The notes below the pieces were generated by a model. The model did not search any database. It was not told where the DNA came from and saw only the letters and a program-made list of their open reading frames with translations. Positions 1-8,865 of a stretch of DNA of 64,000 bases are shown piece by piece. Each line of letters starts with the position of its first letter. Within the stretch, counting starts at the first letter, position 1. The translations under genes and the position numbers were made by a program. The DNA is from an uncultured Clostridia bacterium (GTDB lineage: Bacteria; Bacillota; Clostridia; Christensenellales; UBA1242), in the NCBI GenBank assembly GCA_944376905.1, contig CALWEA010000001.1, positions 1-64,000 of the forward strand, given 5' to 3'.

Positions 1-74
1 TTATAGACAGATTAAATACTTTTGAAACAGATAAAAATTTGATAAGTAGTGTATAAAGTGTTTGAATTTTAAGA

Positions 75-986
75 TTAGTGAGTTCTAGTTCTTTTCTTTA
101 ATCCGTTTATTAACAAGAAAACTCCAAGCAATATAATTGTTGAAATGCTTATCACTAAAATTAGTGCAAGTGTTGAAACATCATGGCCGAAAAACGACAT
201 TTTTACATCAAACCCGCTGGCAATACCATTTATCATTTCTTGTGGCAAAGTTTCTCCCATTCTATTTAAAACATTGTTTAAAAACCCTTGTCTAAACAAA
301 ACGGTTGCGTAAGTGCCTGGCAAAAGAGAAACAAAGTATTGCATACCTAGTCCCATTGTGTTAATCGGCATATATGCACCACAAATAAATCCGTATAAGG
401 CAGAAACAAGAGTACAAACTCCACTTACTACTCCTTGGGAATGGGTGAAGGTCCAAATTATATTCGCTAAAATTGTACCAAAAAGCGAGGTTATAATAAT
501 CCCAAAAACAATCAATAAAAAATCAACAAAAGTGATATAAAATCCAACACAGGCAAGATAAATTAGCCCGACTATGAGTAAAACAAAAGTAATTATAAAT
601 GTAGAAAATAAATTTGCCAACACATAACTTAATTGAAGTGTACTTTTTTTAACTGGCGATACCATAAAGTCTATGTCTGCTCTATTTATTTTATCAATAA
701 CCATCATCCCTGAACAAAATGCAACAGTTATACAAGAAGTTGCAAGAACAGATGAGAATAGCCACCCGCCAGTAAAAGCATCAATTAAACTTTGGTCTAA
801 ATCAAAATCTTGAATTATTGAAAGAATACTATCTTCATAAGTTGAGTTTAAAAAAGCTATAAAGAGAACAAGTAAAATAAGTGGGGTTATAAGTGAAACC
901 AAAAAGGTCATTTTGTCTTTAAAATATAACTTTATATTTCGAAAAGTCAAATAGTTCATTTTTTTTAGTTCTGACTGTTTATTCAT
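75..986 (-). CDS. ABC-2 type transporter permease
   Basis: This is the membrane half of an ABC exporter. The 303-residue product has a short basic N-terminus and about six hydrophobic segments (near residues 22-45, 75-97, 115-147, 152-178, 185-213 and 270-295), with a long extracytoplasmic stretch before the last helix, as in ABC-2 permeases. The ATG lies inside the TGA stop of the upstream ATPase gene (ATGA overlap at 983-986), so the two genes are translationally coupled. The ribosome-binding site AAGGAGAA sits inside the ATPase coding sequence. The substrate cannot be read from the sequence; drugs, peptides or lipids are typical for the family. The family call is strong. Confidence 0.9.
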   Translation of the reverse strand: MNKQSELKKMNYLTFRNIKLYFKDKMTFLVSLITPLILLVLFIAFLNSTYEDSILSIIQDFDLDQSLIDAFTGGWLFSSVLATSCITVAFCSGMMVIDKINRADIDFMVSPVKKSTLQLSYVLANLFSTFIITFVLLIVGLIYLACVGFYITFVDFLLIVFGIIITSLFGTILANIIWTFTHSQGVVSGVCTLVSALYGFICGAYMPINTMGLGMQYFVSLLPGTYATVLFRQGFLNNVLNRMGETLPQEMINGIASGFDVKMSFFGHDVSTLALILVISISTIILLGVFLLINGLKKRTRTH

Positions 987-1897
987 ATATTCTCCTTCAA
1001 TTCTTTTCCTGTGATAGATAAAAAGACATCGTCCATTGAACCTTTTACAATTTCAATATCTTTAAAAAGATTGTTGTGCTCCACTAGAAAATTTTTCGCT
1101 TCATCTGTGCTTTTAAACAGTATTTCTAAGTAATTCTTTTCTTTTTTATATGGTATTTTTGCCTTATCTAAAATCTCAAAAATACTATTGTCGTATTTAT
1201 ATGCTTTAATGTAATCGTTGGCATACTTATTCTTTAAAGTTAAAGGAGAACCTTCGGCAACAATTTTTCCACCATCAATAATAACAACATTATCGGCAAT
1301 ACTTGCTTCTTCCATATAATGAGTGGTTAATAGCACTGTCAAATTTGTTGTTTTTCTTAATTCGTTAATCGTATCCCAAACAAGCTTTCTTGTCTTTGGG
1401 TCAAGCCCGGTTGTTGGCTCATCAAGTATTAAAATATTTGGCTTATGTAAAAGTGCTCTCACAATATCCACTTTTCGCTTTTGCCCACCACTTAACTTAT
1501 CAAGTTGTTTTTTTAAGATTTGTCCGAGGTCAAGTTTATCTATGAAATATTTCAAATTATCTTCAAATTCTTTTTTATCCATACCATAAAGCATTGCTCT
1601 ATATCTTAAATTGTCATACACAGATAGATTTTTATCAAGTACAGATGTTTGAAAAACAATTCCAATACTTGGTAAAATTTTAGAAATTTCATCCACTGAA
1701 AAATTATTAACAAAACAGTCTCCACTATCTCGCTTTAACACGCCAACAAGAATATTGATAGTTGTGCTTTTGCCTGCTCCATTCAGCCCTAAAAAAGCAA
1801 ACAACTCGCCTTCTTCAACAGAAAATGAAATATCATCAACAGCTTTTGTGTTGCCAAAATATTTCTTCAAATTTTTTATTTCAATAATATGTGCCAT
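983..1897 (-). CDS. ABC transporter ATP-binding protein
   Basis: Cytoplasmic ATPase that would power the permease encoded just downstream. Walker A GLNGAGKST is at residues 37-45, the signature LSGGQKRK near 135-142, and Walker B with the following glutamate, ILILDEPTTGLD, near 153-164. A switch His follows in LTTHYMEE. The C-terminal 80 residues are the extra domain seen in CcmA/DrrA-type ATPases of ABC-2 exporters. The start is an ATG behind AAAGGA. The gene is first in a two-gene operon and ends in TGA, which shows that UGA is a stop here. The nearest upstream DNA carries a promoter and an inverted repeat that could bind a regulator. Confidence 0.95.
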   Translation of the reverse strand: MAHIIEIKNLKKYFGNTKAVDDISFSVEEGELFAFLGLNGAGKSTTINILVGVLKRDSGDCFVNNFSVDEISKILPSIGIVFQTSVLDKNLSVYDNLRYRAMLYGMDKKEFEDNLKYFIDKLDLGQILKKQLDKLSGGQKRKVDIVRALLHKPNILILDEPTTGLDPKTRKLVWDTINELRKTTNLTVLLTTHYMEEASIADNVVIIDGGKIVAEGSPLTLKNKYANDYIKAYKYDNSIFEILDKAKIPYKKEKNYLEILFKSTDEAKNFLVEHNNLFKDIEIVKGSMDDVFLSITGKELKENI

Positions 1898-1934
1898 AAA
1901 AATCCTTTAATTTTTTGATTTTCAATTTAAAATT

Positions 1935-1995
1935 ATTGTATCATAAAACTTTATGTATTGTCTATCGTATGGTGAAAAAATAAATCTATACGATA
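1935..1995 (-). promoter_or_regulatory. ABC operon promoter with inverted-repeat operator candidate
   Basis: Read on the minus strand, TAGACA (1964-1959) and TACAAT (1940-1935) are 18 bases apart and lie about 40 bases before the ATPase start. A perfect 8-base inverted repeat, TATCGTAT at 1963-1970 and ATACGATA at 1988-1995, touches the -35 box and extends upstream. This is a plausible operator for a dimeric regulator; no regulator gene adjoins it. Confidence 0.5.
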
Positions 1996-2096
1996 ATAAA
2001 AGTGTGTATTGAAATAAAAAAGAATATAAATTGACTATGTTGTTAGAGAAATTTAAAAAATCATAAAAGATATTTTAATATAATTTGGCTGTTAAA

Positions 2097-2151
2097 CGTG
2101 TGCTTGTCTTGATACAAGTGCTGTCGCTTCGCTCCAGCAGACAAGCACACG
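2097..2151 (+). repeat. Structured repeat, copy 1
   Basis: Perfect 13-base inverted repeat CGTGTGCTTGTCT (2097-2109) and AGACAAGCACACG (2139-2151). Inside it is a second stem, GCTG (2120-2123) with CAGC (2135-2138). The same element recurs at 24695-24750 with inner stem GGTG/CACC, so one base pair has changed on both sides. A 24-base part recurs at 26221. It opens a block of hairpins reaching to 2419. Confidence 0.75.
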
Positions 2152-2170
2152 CAAATAATCTAATTGTGTT

Positions 2171-2419
2171 GCAAAAAGAGCGGTTGCTGGCAGGGCGTAA
2201 CGCAATCCGCTCTTTTGCTTTTTTGTTTTCTTCTCTCTATTTTCTAGTGTAAGCGAATATTCTTTGTTGTCAAGGTTAAAGTGCATGTCAAAAGATTTGT
2301 AGATGTTGTGTTTCTCACGACAACCTATGACAACGACAGAAGTATTCGTTTTTTTTGCAATTAAGAGAGTTAGGTGTAAAAAGAGAAACATAGACGATTT
2401 TTTTGTCTATGTTTCTCTT
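2171..2419. repeat. Chain of three hairpins (possible structured RNA)
   Basis: Three inverted repeats follow repeat copy 1. The first is 2171-2218, GCAAAAAGAGCGG against CCGCTCTTTTGC with an inner TTGC/GCAA. The second is a long imperfect hairpin at 2254-2348, with CGAATA/TATTCG at its base and TGTTGTCA/TGACAAC in the arm. The third is a perfect 15-base stem at 2381-2395/2405-2419 whose loop is T-rich, like a terminator. The second resembles the hairpin at 26282-26329. No convincing gene is present here. Confidence 0.6.
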
Positions 2420-2478
2420 TAATATTCTGCTAGTTTCAAAAGTAAGTGACTAATGTTTAACTACTTTTTTTGGTAAAT

Positions 2479-4797
2479 TTAAATTGAAACAAGATGCCAA
2501 TCACCATCAGCATCTTTTCTAAATTGTGAATTTGTATTGCCCATATAAATTAAGGTTGTGTTAGGAATAATTTCTTTTTGTATTGCAATTTTCCAGTCTT
2601 CGCTATCTGTTGATTCACGGATTAATGTTGTTTTTATAATATTGTTTTGTTTACGATAATAAACATCTAAGGATAAAAAGTCTTCCGACATAATTGCGTT
2701 AGGTTCTGAACCGATACCCAAATCAATCATGTATTCCGGTTCTTCATTTAATATGTAAAAAACATGACCACTAATATGTTGAAGTAAAAAACCCAATGAA
2801 GTGTATTTAGGAATAGCGGAATAATTCATAGTTTGTATTGGAATAAAGCCACAGAATTCACTAGGAAATTCTGTAGTATTCATTTTTAAAGGTTGTATGT
2901 GTTTTTTGTTAGTTGATGTCTCACTCGGTCCAATTTGTCCAATGTTTAATTGATAGTCGTTAGTAACAATAACGAAAGTACAATCTAAATTATTGTAAAG
3001 AGTGTATTTTGCATACCAAACATCAAAAACATTATTTATCAAAAATATATTGTTGTTAACATTTTTATCTTTTGAGTAGTAAAGAGTATCGTCATCACCA
3101 GCAACAAAAATCATTAAAGGAACTTGAAACATCATTTTAGGGCCAAATTTATGCATATATCTTAAAAGTCTAATATGCCCATCGCCTGTAAAATCTCCAT
3201 TGATATCTTGATTTTCTGGAAAAGTTGGATTAAGATAAATTCCCGAAATATCTGCCCAGCGAAAATTTTCCGGCTTATGAAAAACAACATCACTTTTTGC
3301 TACTTTACTGAAAATAAATGCATCATAAACAACAGAGTCATCACGACTTAAAAGTAAAAAATTGGTTGCGTGTTCAACAACTATTTCTAAATATTGTAGA
3401 GATATATCCGCAAATCTAGCGTCATTTAATTGGAACTTAAATTCACAAAATGCACCTTGAGAAAATAAATCAAAAGCGAATTCCAAAGCATATTCATTGG
3501 TTGTTGGTGAAAATAAAGTTAAATCTTCTTCATCTCCAACTCCATTAATAAAAAACGTTCCACTTGTTGACAAAATTTCTTCATTATTTTCATCTAAAGG
3601 AATATCAAAATATATTCGTAATTTACCTTTAAATTGAGAAAAAGGAGCAACACGAGTTAATAGTTTTCCGCAAGGACCTGTTGAAGAGCGAGAATCAAAA
3701 TATCTTTTTTCAATGTAATTTTCAGTTGTCCAAAAAATAGGTTCGTCAACTATATAATTTAATGCTTTAACCTCATCAAAATTATCATATTTTTTTAGAT
3801 TTATTAAAGAAATATTTCCACCTTGTGAAGAAGATAAGTTATCAATTCTATTATTTAAAATTTCCATATTGTTATTAATAGAAATTATAGAATTTTGATT
3901 ATTAAGTATATTGTTTTGAGAAAGAATTATGTCTGTTTCTGCATCAGTTAAGCGACTTAAAGCATTATTAACGCTAATAGTATTAGAATTTACAGTGGTT
4001 TGTAACGAATTTAAAGTTGAATTTGTTGTTTCCAAAGAATTTTCTAATTCATTAATAGAGTTTGTTTGTTCTGTTATATTGTTTTGGCAATTAGTTAATT
4101 GTGTTTGAAGATTGTCTATATCTTGATTAATAGTTGATGGGTCAAAATCAACAAAAGTGCTTTCTAAATTTGATAAATTATTTTCCAAATCTGCTATCTT
4201 AACACTATTTAAATTAATGTTCGCTTGGGTTAAAACTATTTTATCATCTAATTCTTGAATTTCTTGTGCGTGTTGATTTTGTGTTTGAAGATAAGATGAT
4301 AAAGCCGTGTTAATTGAAGCATAGTGACTATCAATTCCCGGAATTTTAGATTCCAATTCAACTATTCTATCAGTGTTGTTTGTAACGATTCCATAAACAT
4401 TCGCCATTGAACTTTGTTGAAGTTGTTGCCAAGCCTGAATATCTGCCATAGTATTCGCTTGATTTTCTAATGTTGTTGAGTGTTCTTCAGTTATATTTTC
4501 AAGTTCGGTTATATGACTGTTATACGCCAATGTTCTAATATTAATTTCTTGAATATCTGTTGCTAAGTCTGCATTGACTGTATTGATTTTGTTTGTCAAA
4601 TCTGTTTTTGCTGAATTTAAGTTTGCAGTTAATTCATTATGACTAGTTTCAAGATTTATTTCCAACTGATTAGTTTTAGTTTGCAAATTATTTGTTTGGT
4701 CTTTTAAAGTTTTAATATCTTCAAAACCAGCAATATCTTGATTTTCTGCAAAATAAATTCTCTTTTCCATTTCTTTTACTTTATCAATTGGGTTCAT
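2479..4797 (-). CDS. Large coiled-coil protein with beta-rich C-terminal part
   Basis: I do not recognise a named family. The product is about 770 residues. Roughly the first 330 form a long heptad-rich coiled coil full of Asn, Gln, Leu and Thr. After a short SSQGG linker, the last 430 residues are aromatic and beta-rich, with no repeats. There is no signal peptide or membrane segment. The shape, stalk plus globular tip, is like a tail fibre or adhesin, but no phage genes are nearby. I chose the ATG at 4797. The frame stays open back to a TTG at 4842, and neither start has a clear ribosome-binding site. Orientation and spacing suggest a single-gene unit. Function unknown. Confidence 0.75.
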   Translation of the reverse strand: MNPIDKVKEMEKRIYFAENQDIAGFEDIKTLKDQTNNLQTKTNQLEINLETSHNELTANLNSAKTDLTNKINTVNADLATDIQEINIRTLAYNSHITELENITEEHSTTLENQANTMADIQAWQQLQQSSMANVYGIVTNNTDRIVELESKIPGIDSHYASINTALSSYLQTQNQHAQEIQELDDKIVLTQANINLNSVKIADLENNLSNLESTFVDFDPSTINQDIDNLQTQLTNCQNNITEQTNSINELENSLETTNSTLNSLQTTVNSNTISVNNALSRLTDAETDIILSQNNILNNQNSIISINNNMEILNNRIDNLSSSQGGNISLINLKKYDNFDEVKALNYIVDEPIFWTTENYIEKRYFDSRSSTGPCGKLLTRVAPFSQFKGKLRIYFDIPLDENNEEILSTSGTFFINGVGDEEDLTLFSPTTNEYALEFAFDLFSQGAFCEFKFQLNDARFADISLQYLEIVVEHATNFLLLSRDDSVVYDAFIFSKVAKSDVVFHKPENFRWADISGIYLNPTFPENQDINGDFTGDGHIRLLRYMHKFGPKMMFQVPLMIFVAGDDDTLYYSKDKNVNNNIFLINNVFDVWYAKYTLYNNLDCTFVIVTNDYQLNIGQIGPSETSTNKKHIQPLKMNTTEFPSEFCGFIPIQTMNYSAIPKYTSLGFLLQHISGHVFYILNEEPEYMIDLGIGSEPNAIMSEDFLSLDVYYRKQNNIIKTTLIRESTDSEDWKIAIQKEIIPNTTLIYMGNTNSQFRKDADGDWHLVSI

Positions 4798-5262
4798 ATA
4801 ATTAATGTAAACCGTAAGTTTAACCACATAATCATCATACAACTACTTTATTATGAAATCAATATTTGCAGACAAGTTATTTTTATTAGGATAAAAGAAA
4901 AAAGATTATATGGTTATATAATCTTTTACATATTTAAATAAAAAGTTTTTATAATATTTTTTTATAATGTTTTTTTATAATGTTTTTAACGGTAAGAAAA
5001 GAAACCATTATAGAAAACAAAAATTTTATTTATAAGAAAAATCAAAAACTAAATACAAAACAAAATATTTTAAGAAAGTATAATTAAATATCTTATTAAA
5101 TAATACCATATCAATAAGATTATAGTAATCTTATAAATATCATTTTATAAAGGTATAAATTGAAATATTTTAATTAAATGAAAAAAGTAATTAAGCATAA
5201 ATATCTAGTTGTATTAAGTTTGTTTATTGTTTTTATCTTTTAATTTAAAGAAATTATTTAAA
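4798..5262. other. AT-rich intergenic stretch with two perfect hairpins
   Basis: No gene is seen. A perfect 11-base stem at 4901-4911/4916-4926, with loop GGTT and A/T tracts on both sides, can serve as a terminator in either direction. A second perfect stem, ATAAGATTA/TAATCTTAT, lies at 5114-5122/5126-5134. Confidence 0.55.
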
Positions 5263-6228
5263 TTATTCTTGAGTTAAAGTTGAGCGAAATGCTTCAATTG
5301 ATGCTTGAATAGCGGTTTTATTAGCCTCAAATTCTGTTTTGTGTGCTTCAAGTGCAGTTTTACCTTTTTCAACTAAAGTATTCCAACCTTCTTTCAATGC
5401 CTCTAAGATAGTTTTACTATTTTCTTTTAATTCATTAACTAAATTTTGAACATTCTTTTCAAATTTTGCTTTTTCGTCATTAAAGTTTTGCTCTAATTCA
5501 TTAAGGAAATTTTGTGCTTCTTTTTTAGCCTCTCCTGATAATTGTTCAATTTTATTTTTTGTAGAATCTATTTGCTTTTCAATCAAATTAATAGTATTTT
5601 CGTAGGCAATTTTAAGAGCATCAAGGGCTTCCATAAAAGTTGTTCGTAAAGTTATTGAAGTGTTTTCAAAATTTTCAGTTGTTGTTTGGATTAAATTCAA
5701 AATTTCATCTTCTGTCATTTCTGCATATTCATGTGCTTTAATTCCAAGTTGTTCTGCAGATTGTTTAATATCGTCTGAAACTTTTGTTACAGCGCCAGCA
5801 ATTATACCATTTTCATCAAAAAATTCATTAACAGAATTTGTTATTTTATCTTTAAGTTTATCGTATTTACTAGTATCAGTTGAATTAATAATTATGTCAA
5901 CTCTTGTTCCTTGGGTGTCAACTTTTATGTAATCAGCCTCAGTTGAAATTTCAACAAATAGTCTTGCAGACTCTTCGGCAGATTTGCCAATAAAATTAAT
6001 GTTAGCAACAATTTTTTCACCATCACTATTAAGAGCATTAACGCCAATAACCTTGTTTTGCGAGTTTAAAACAAATTGAACACTTGGGTTAACATTACAT
6101 TGCATTGTTGCAACAGCATTAGAATTTGGTCTTAAAATAAAAACTAATCCAACAACAATTGCAGCAATAACTAAAATTGAAACTAAAAGTATCCATAGTT
6201 TAGATTGTTTTTTTGTGTTTTGTGTCAT
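5263..6228 (-). CDS. Membrane-anchored protein with RsgI-like extracytoplasmic domain
   Basis: The 321-residue product has ten polar N-terminal residues, one membrane helix (about 11-32), then a domain around 40-135 containing MQCNVNPSVQFVLN and VIGVNALNSDGEKI. This matches the extracytoplasmic middle domain of RsgI-type anti-sigma factors. The last 150 residues are a Lys/Glu-rich coiled coil. True RsgI proteins have a cytoplasmic anti-sigma domain before the helix; here only about ten residues remain, so sigma-factor control by the usual mechanism is unlikely. The ribosome-binding site AGGAGGTG is excellent. No SigI-like gene adjoins it. The domain call is good; the role is unknown, perhaps envelope sensing or a structural surface protein. 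Confidence 0.7.
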   Translation of the reverse strand: MTQNTKKQSKLWILLVSILVIAAIVVGLVFILRPNSNAVATMQCNVNPSVQFVLNSQNKVIGVNALNSDGEKIVANINFIGKSAEESARLFVEISTEADYIKVDTQGTRVDIIINSTDTSKYDKLKDKITNSVNEFFDENGIIAGAVTKVSDDIKQSAEQLGIKAHEYAEMTEDEILNLIQTTTENFENTSITLRTTFMEALDALKIAYENTINLIEKQIDSTKNKIEQLSGEAKKEAQNFLNELEQNFNDEKAKFEKNVQNLVNELKENSKTILEALKEGWNTLVEKGKTALEAHKTEFEANKTAIQASIEAFRSTLTQE

Positions 6229-6337
6229 AACACACCTCCTATAAAAATAACTAATAATATAATACGATAAGAAAAGAATTATGGCAACAGTTTTTTAAAA
6301 AAAATAAAAATTTTTTATAAAGATATTCTTTATATTA

Positions 6338-6366
6338 TTGATTATAAATTTATTTTGTGATATACT
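6338..6366 (+). promoter_or_regulatory. argS promoter and long leader
   Basis: TTGATT (6338-6343) and TATACT (6361-6366) are 17 bases apart. They predict a leader of about 270 bases before argS that is almost pure A/T. I looked for T-box hallmarks (AGAGA box, GG-rich antiterminator bulge) and saw none. The rest of 6229-6645 holds no gene. Confidence 0.55.
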
Positions 6367-6645
6367 ACCAGCATCAAAAGAGAAAGTTATAAAATTATGA
6401 TTAATGGAAGTTTTGATTAACAAAGATAATGGAAAAAATAAAAAAACAAAACTTAATAAAAAATATATTAAATTTAAAAGTTTTATAAAAATAAATTAAG
6501 TTTTATAAAATATATTAAATTTTTAAAAATTAATTTAAAGATATTTATAAAAATTTAATAAGAATCTAATATGTAATTAAGAATTTAGTCGTAAAAAATA
6601 AGGATATTTATAAATATAAAAGAAATATATAAAAGTGGTGATAAA

Positions 6646-8445
6646 GTGGAAAATAATGAAAAACAATCAATAACTAATCTAAATATAAAACAAATGATTG
6701 CTGATTTTGTTGGTTGTGATATTCAACAATTAACTGTTGCCCCAAAATTAGAAATGGGTGATTTTTCTTTACCTTGTTTTGCAATGGCGAAAGAAAAAAA
6801 AGTTTCCCCTAATTTAATTGCGGAAGATTTAAAAAATAATTTAATGAAAAAACTTCCACCTTTTATTAAAGATATTCAAACTATTGGAGGATATTTAAAT
6901 TTTTATTTAAACAGAAATATAGTTTCACAACTAATTATTCTAAATAGTTTTTTGCCTTTTCAATTTTCAAATATAGGGCAAAATAAAGTTGTCTGCATTG
7001 ATTATTGTTCACCTAATTTAGCGAAGTATATGCACATTGGCCATGTTGCCAATTTGGTTATTGGAGAAAGTTTAAGAAGAATACATGAATATTTAGGATA
7101 TAATGTTAAAAGAATTTGTTATGTTGGAGACTATGGAACTCCTTTTGGAAAAATGGTTGTTGCTATAAAAAAATGGAGTGATATTGAAAAAATAAAAACT
7201 GGCGGAATTGACGAAATTCAAAATTTATACATTAAATTTGCTCAAAATGAAGTTGAAAATGAAAGTTTGATAGAAGAGGCGAGAAATGCTTCAAAAGAGA
7301 TAGAAGATAAAAAAGGGCAATCTTATGAAATCTATAAAGAAATCATCAATATAGCGATAGCAGAATGTAAGCGAGTTGTTAAACTTATGGACGTTGAATT
7401 TGATGATTGGCGTGGTGAAAGCACATATTCAAATGCAATTGAAAATGTTTTAAAAGAACTTCAAGAAAAAAATATATCTCATAAAGAGAATGGTGCACAA
7501 ATAGTAAATCTAGAAGAATATGGTTTGCATATTGCAGTTGTTCAAAGGAGCGATGGTGGGAGCGTTTATTTAACAAGAGATATCTGTGCAGCAGAAGACA
7601 GATTTAAAAAATACAATTTTGATAAAATGCTATATGTTGTTGCCTCTGAACAAAAACTACATTTTGCGCAACTTTTCAAAATTTTAGAATTAATGGATAA
7701 AAAATATTCAAAGAATCTTCAACACATAACTTATGGTTTATTTTCAATGAAAGAAGGTAAAATTTCAAGTAGAAAGGGTAAGCAGGCATTATTTGTTGAT
7801 TTGCTAAAAGAAGGAGAAGATTCTGCCTATAATTTTGTTAAAGATAAAAACTTTATTTTGGAAAATAAAGAAAGTGTTGTTAAAAAAGTTGCCAGAAGTT
7901 CAATTGCTTTTTCAGTTTTAAAAGTTGAAAGAAATAAGGATAAAGTTTTCGACAAAGAAAAAACAATTTCTTTTGACGGTGAAACTGCTCCTTATATTCA
8001 ATATACCTATGCTAGATGTTGCTCACTCATTCGAAAATATGAAAACTTAAGTTTACAAAATAAAACTGAGAACAAAACTGAGAACAAAGCAATTCAGGAA
8101 TTACTAAAACTTGATAATATATTAAAAATGAGTGAATATTTAAAAGAAAGAACAGTTGAGAATAAACTTCAAGAAGTTTATGAAAAAAATTTCTACTTAT
8201 TTAAAAAAATATATCAAATAGATGAAGCAATTGTTGATGCTTACAAGAAAAACGAACCTTATATACTTGCTCGTGAAATTTTAGACTTGTGTCAAGAGTT
8301 TAATAAGTTTTATAATGAGTTTAAAATCATAGATGAAAATAATTTAAACCTAACTAAACAATTAATGATGATTGTTGAAAGCGTTAAAAATAAGTTGGAA
8401 CAAACTATGCCATTAGTTATGATAGACACTATTATTGAAATGTAA
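6646..8445 (+). CDS. argS: Arginyl-tRNA synthetase
   Basis: Charges tRNA-Arg with arginine in the cytoplasm. The product is 599 residues, a little longer than the usual 550-580. The N-terminal tRNA-binding domain occupies about 1-110. The class I signature HIGH is at 130-133 inside SPNLAKYMHIGHVANL, and the KMSK-like loop is GKISSRKGK near 370. The C-terminal DALR-type anticodon-binding domain has its typical start in FDGETAPYIQYTYARC. The start is a GTG behind AGTGGTGAT, a weak ribosome-binding site. A small in-frame duplication, TENK repeated, lies near residue 477. The gene stands alone between unrelated genes. Very secure. Confidence 0.97.
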   Translation: MENNEKQSITNLNIKQMIADFVGCDIQQLTVAPKLEMGDFSLPCFAMAKEKKVSPNLIAEDLKNNLMKKLPPFIKDIQTIGGYLNFYLNRNIVSQLIILNSFLPFQFSNIGQNKVVCIDYCSPNLAKYMHIGHVANLVIGESLRRIHEYLGYNVKRICYVGDYGTPFGKMVVAIKKWSDIEKIKTGGIDEIQNLYIKFAQNEVENESLIEEARNASKEIEDKKGQSYEIYKEIINIAIAECKRVVKLMDVEFDDWRGESTYSNAIENVLKELQEKNISHKENGAQIVNLEEYGLHIAVVQRSDGGSVYLTRDICAAEDRFKKYNFDKMLYVVASEQKLHFAQLFKILELMDKKYSKNLQHITYGLFSMKEGKISSRKGKQALFVDLLKEGEDSAYNFVKDKNFILENKESVVKKVARSSIAFSVLKVERNKDKVFDKEKTISFDGETAPYIQYTYARCCSLIRKYENLSLQNKTENKTENKAIQELLKLDNILKMSEYLKERTVENKLQEVYEKNFYLFKKIYQIDEAIVDAYKKNEPYILAREILDLCQEFNKFYNEFKIIDENNLNLTKQLMMIVESVKNKLEQTMPLVMIDTIIEM

Positions 8446-8680
8446 GAATAAGAAATAATAAACCTTTTAAAAGTTTTATAATTGAACTCTTAAATAAATT
8501 ACATTTGTTTTCGATTTGATAACAAAAAATAAAACTATTTTTATATTCAGATGAAAAAGCAGATAAACAATAAGGTAAATTTAAAAAATTAAAAAAATAA
8601 ATGAAATAAAAAAAATAAAAATTTTTCAAAAAAATACTGAAAAATGTTTGACAAATCTCATATTATTTATAAATCAACTA

Positions 8681-8709
8681 TTGACAAATTTTGTAGATTG
8701 ATGTATTAT
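8681..8709 (+). promoter_or_regulatory. Sigma-A promoter for the DUF2188 gene
   Basis: TTGACA (8681-8686), 17-base spacer, TATTAT (8704-8709). The predicted leader is about 150 bases. It lies inside an open frame that runs into the gene from 8644, which shows that the longer frame is not the real protein. Confidence 0.7.
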
Positions 8710-8865
8710 TATAATAAGAATTATTTAACCTTAATAAAAAAACTAAACCAACATTATTTATTTGTACATTCAGTTAAATTAACATGGTGTACAGAAAGAA
8801 AATTAGTTATTGTGGCTTTTTTCAAAAGGTTGATAATCAAAATAAAAATTAAGGGAGAATTTAAA

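Noticed and set aside
2092..2391. 99-residue frame on the minus strand
   Set aside because: It crosses the shared hairpin element and two more hairpins, has no ribosome-binding site, and its sequence simply reflects the repeats.
6367..6645. T-box riboswitch in the long argS leader
   Set aside because: No specifier-type stem, AGAGA box or antiterminator sequence could be seen; the leader is nearly all A and T.
8644..8865. N-terminal extension of the DUF2188 protein
   Set aside because: A consensus promoter lies within it, and the strong ribosome-binding site and the domain both start at 8866.
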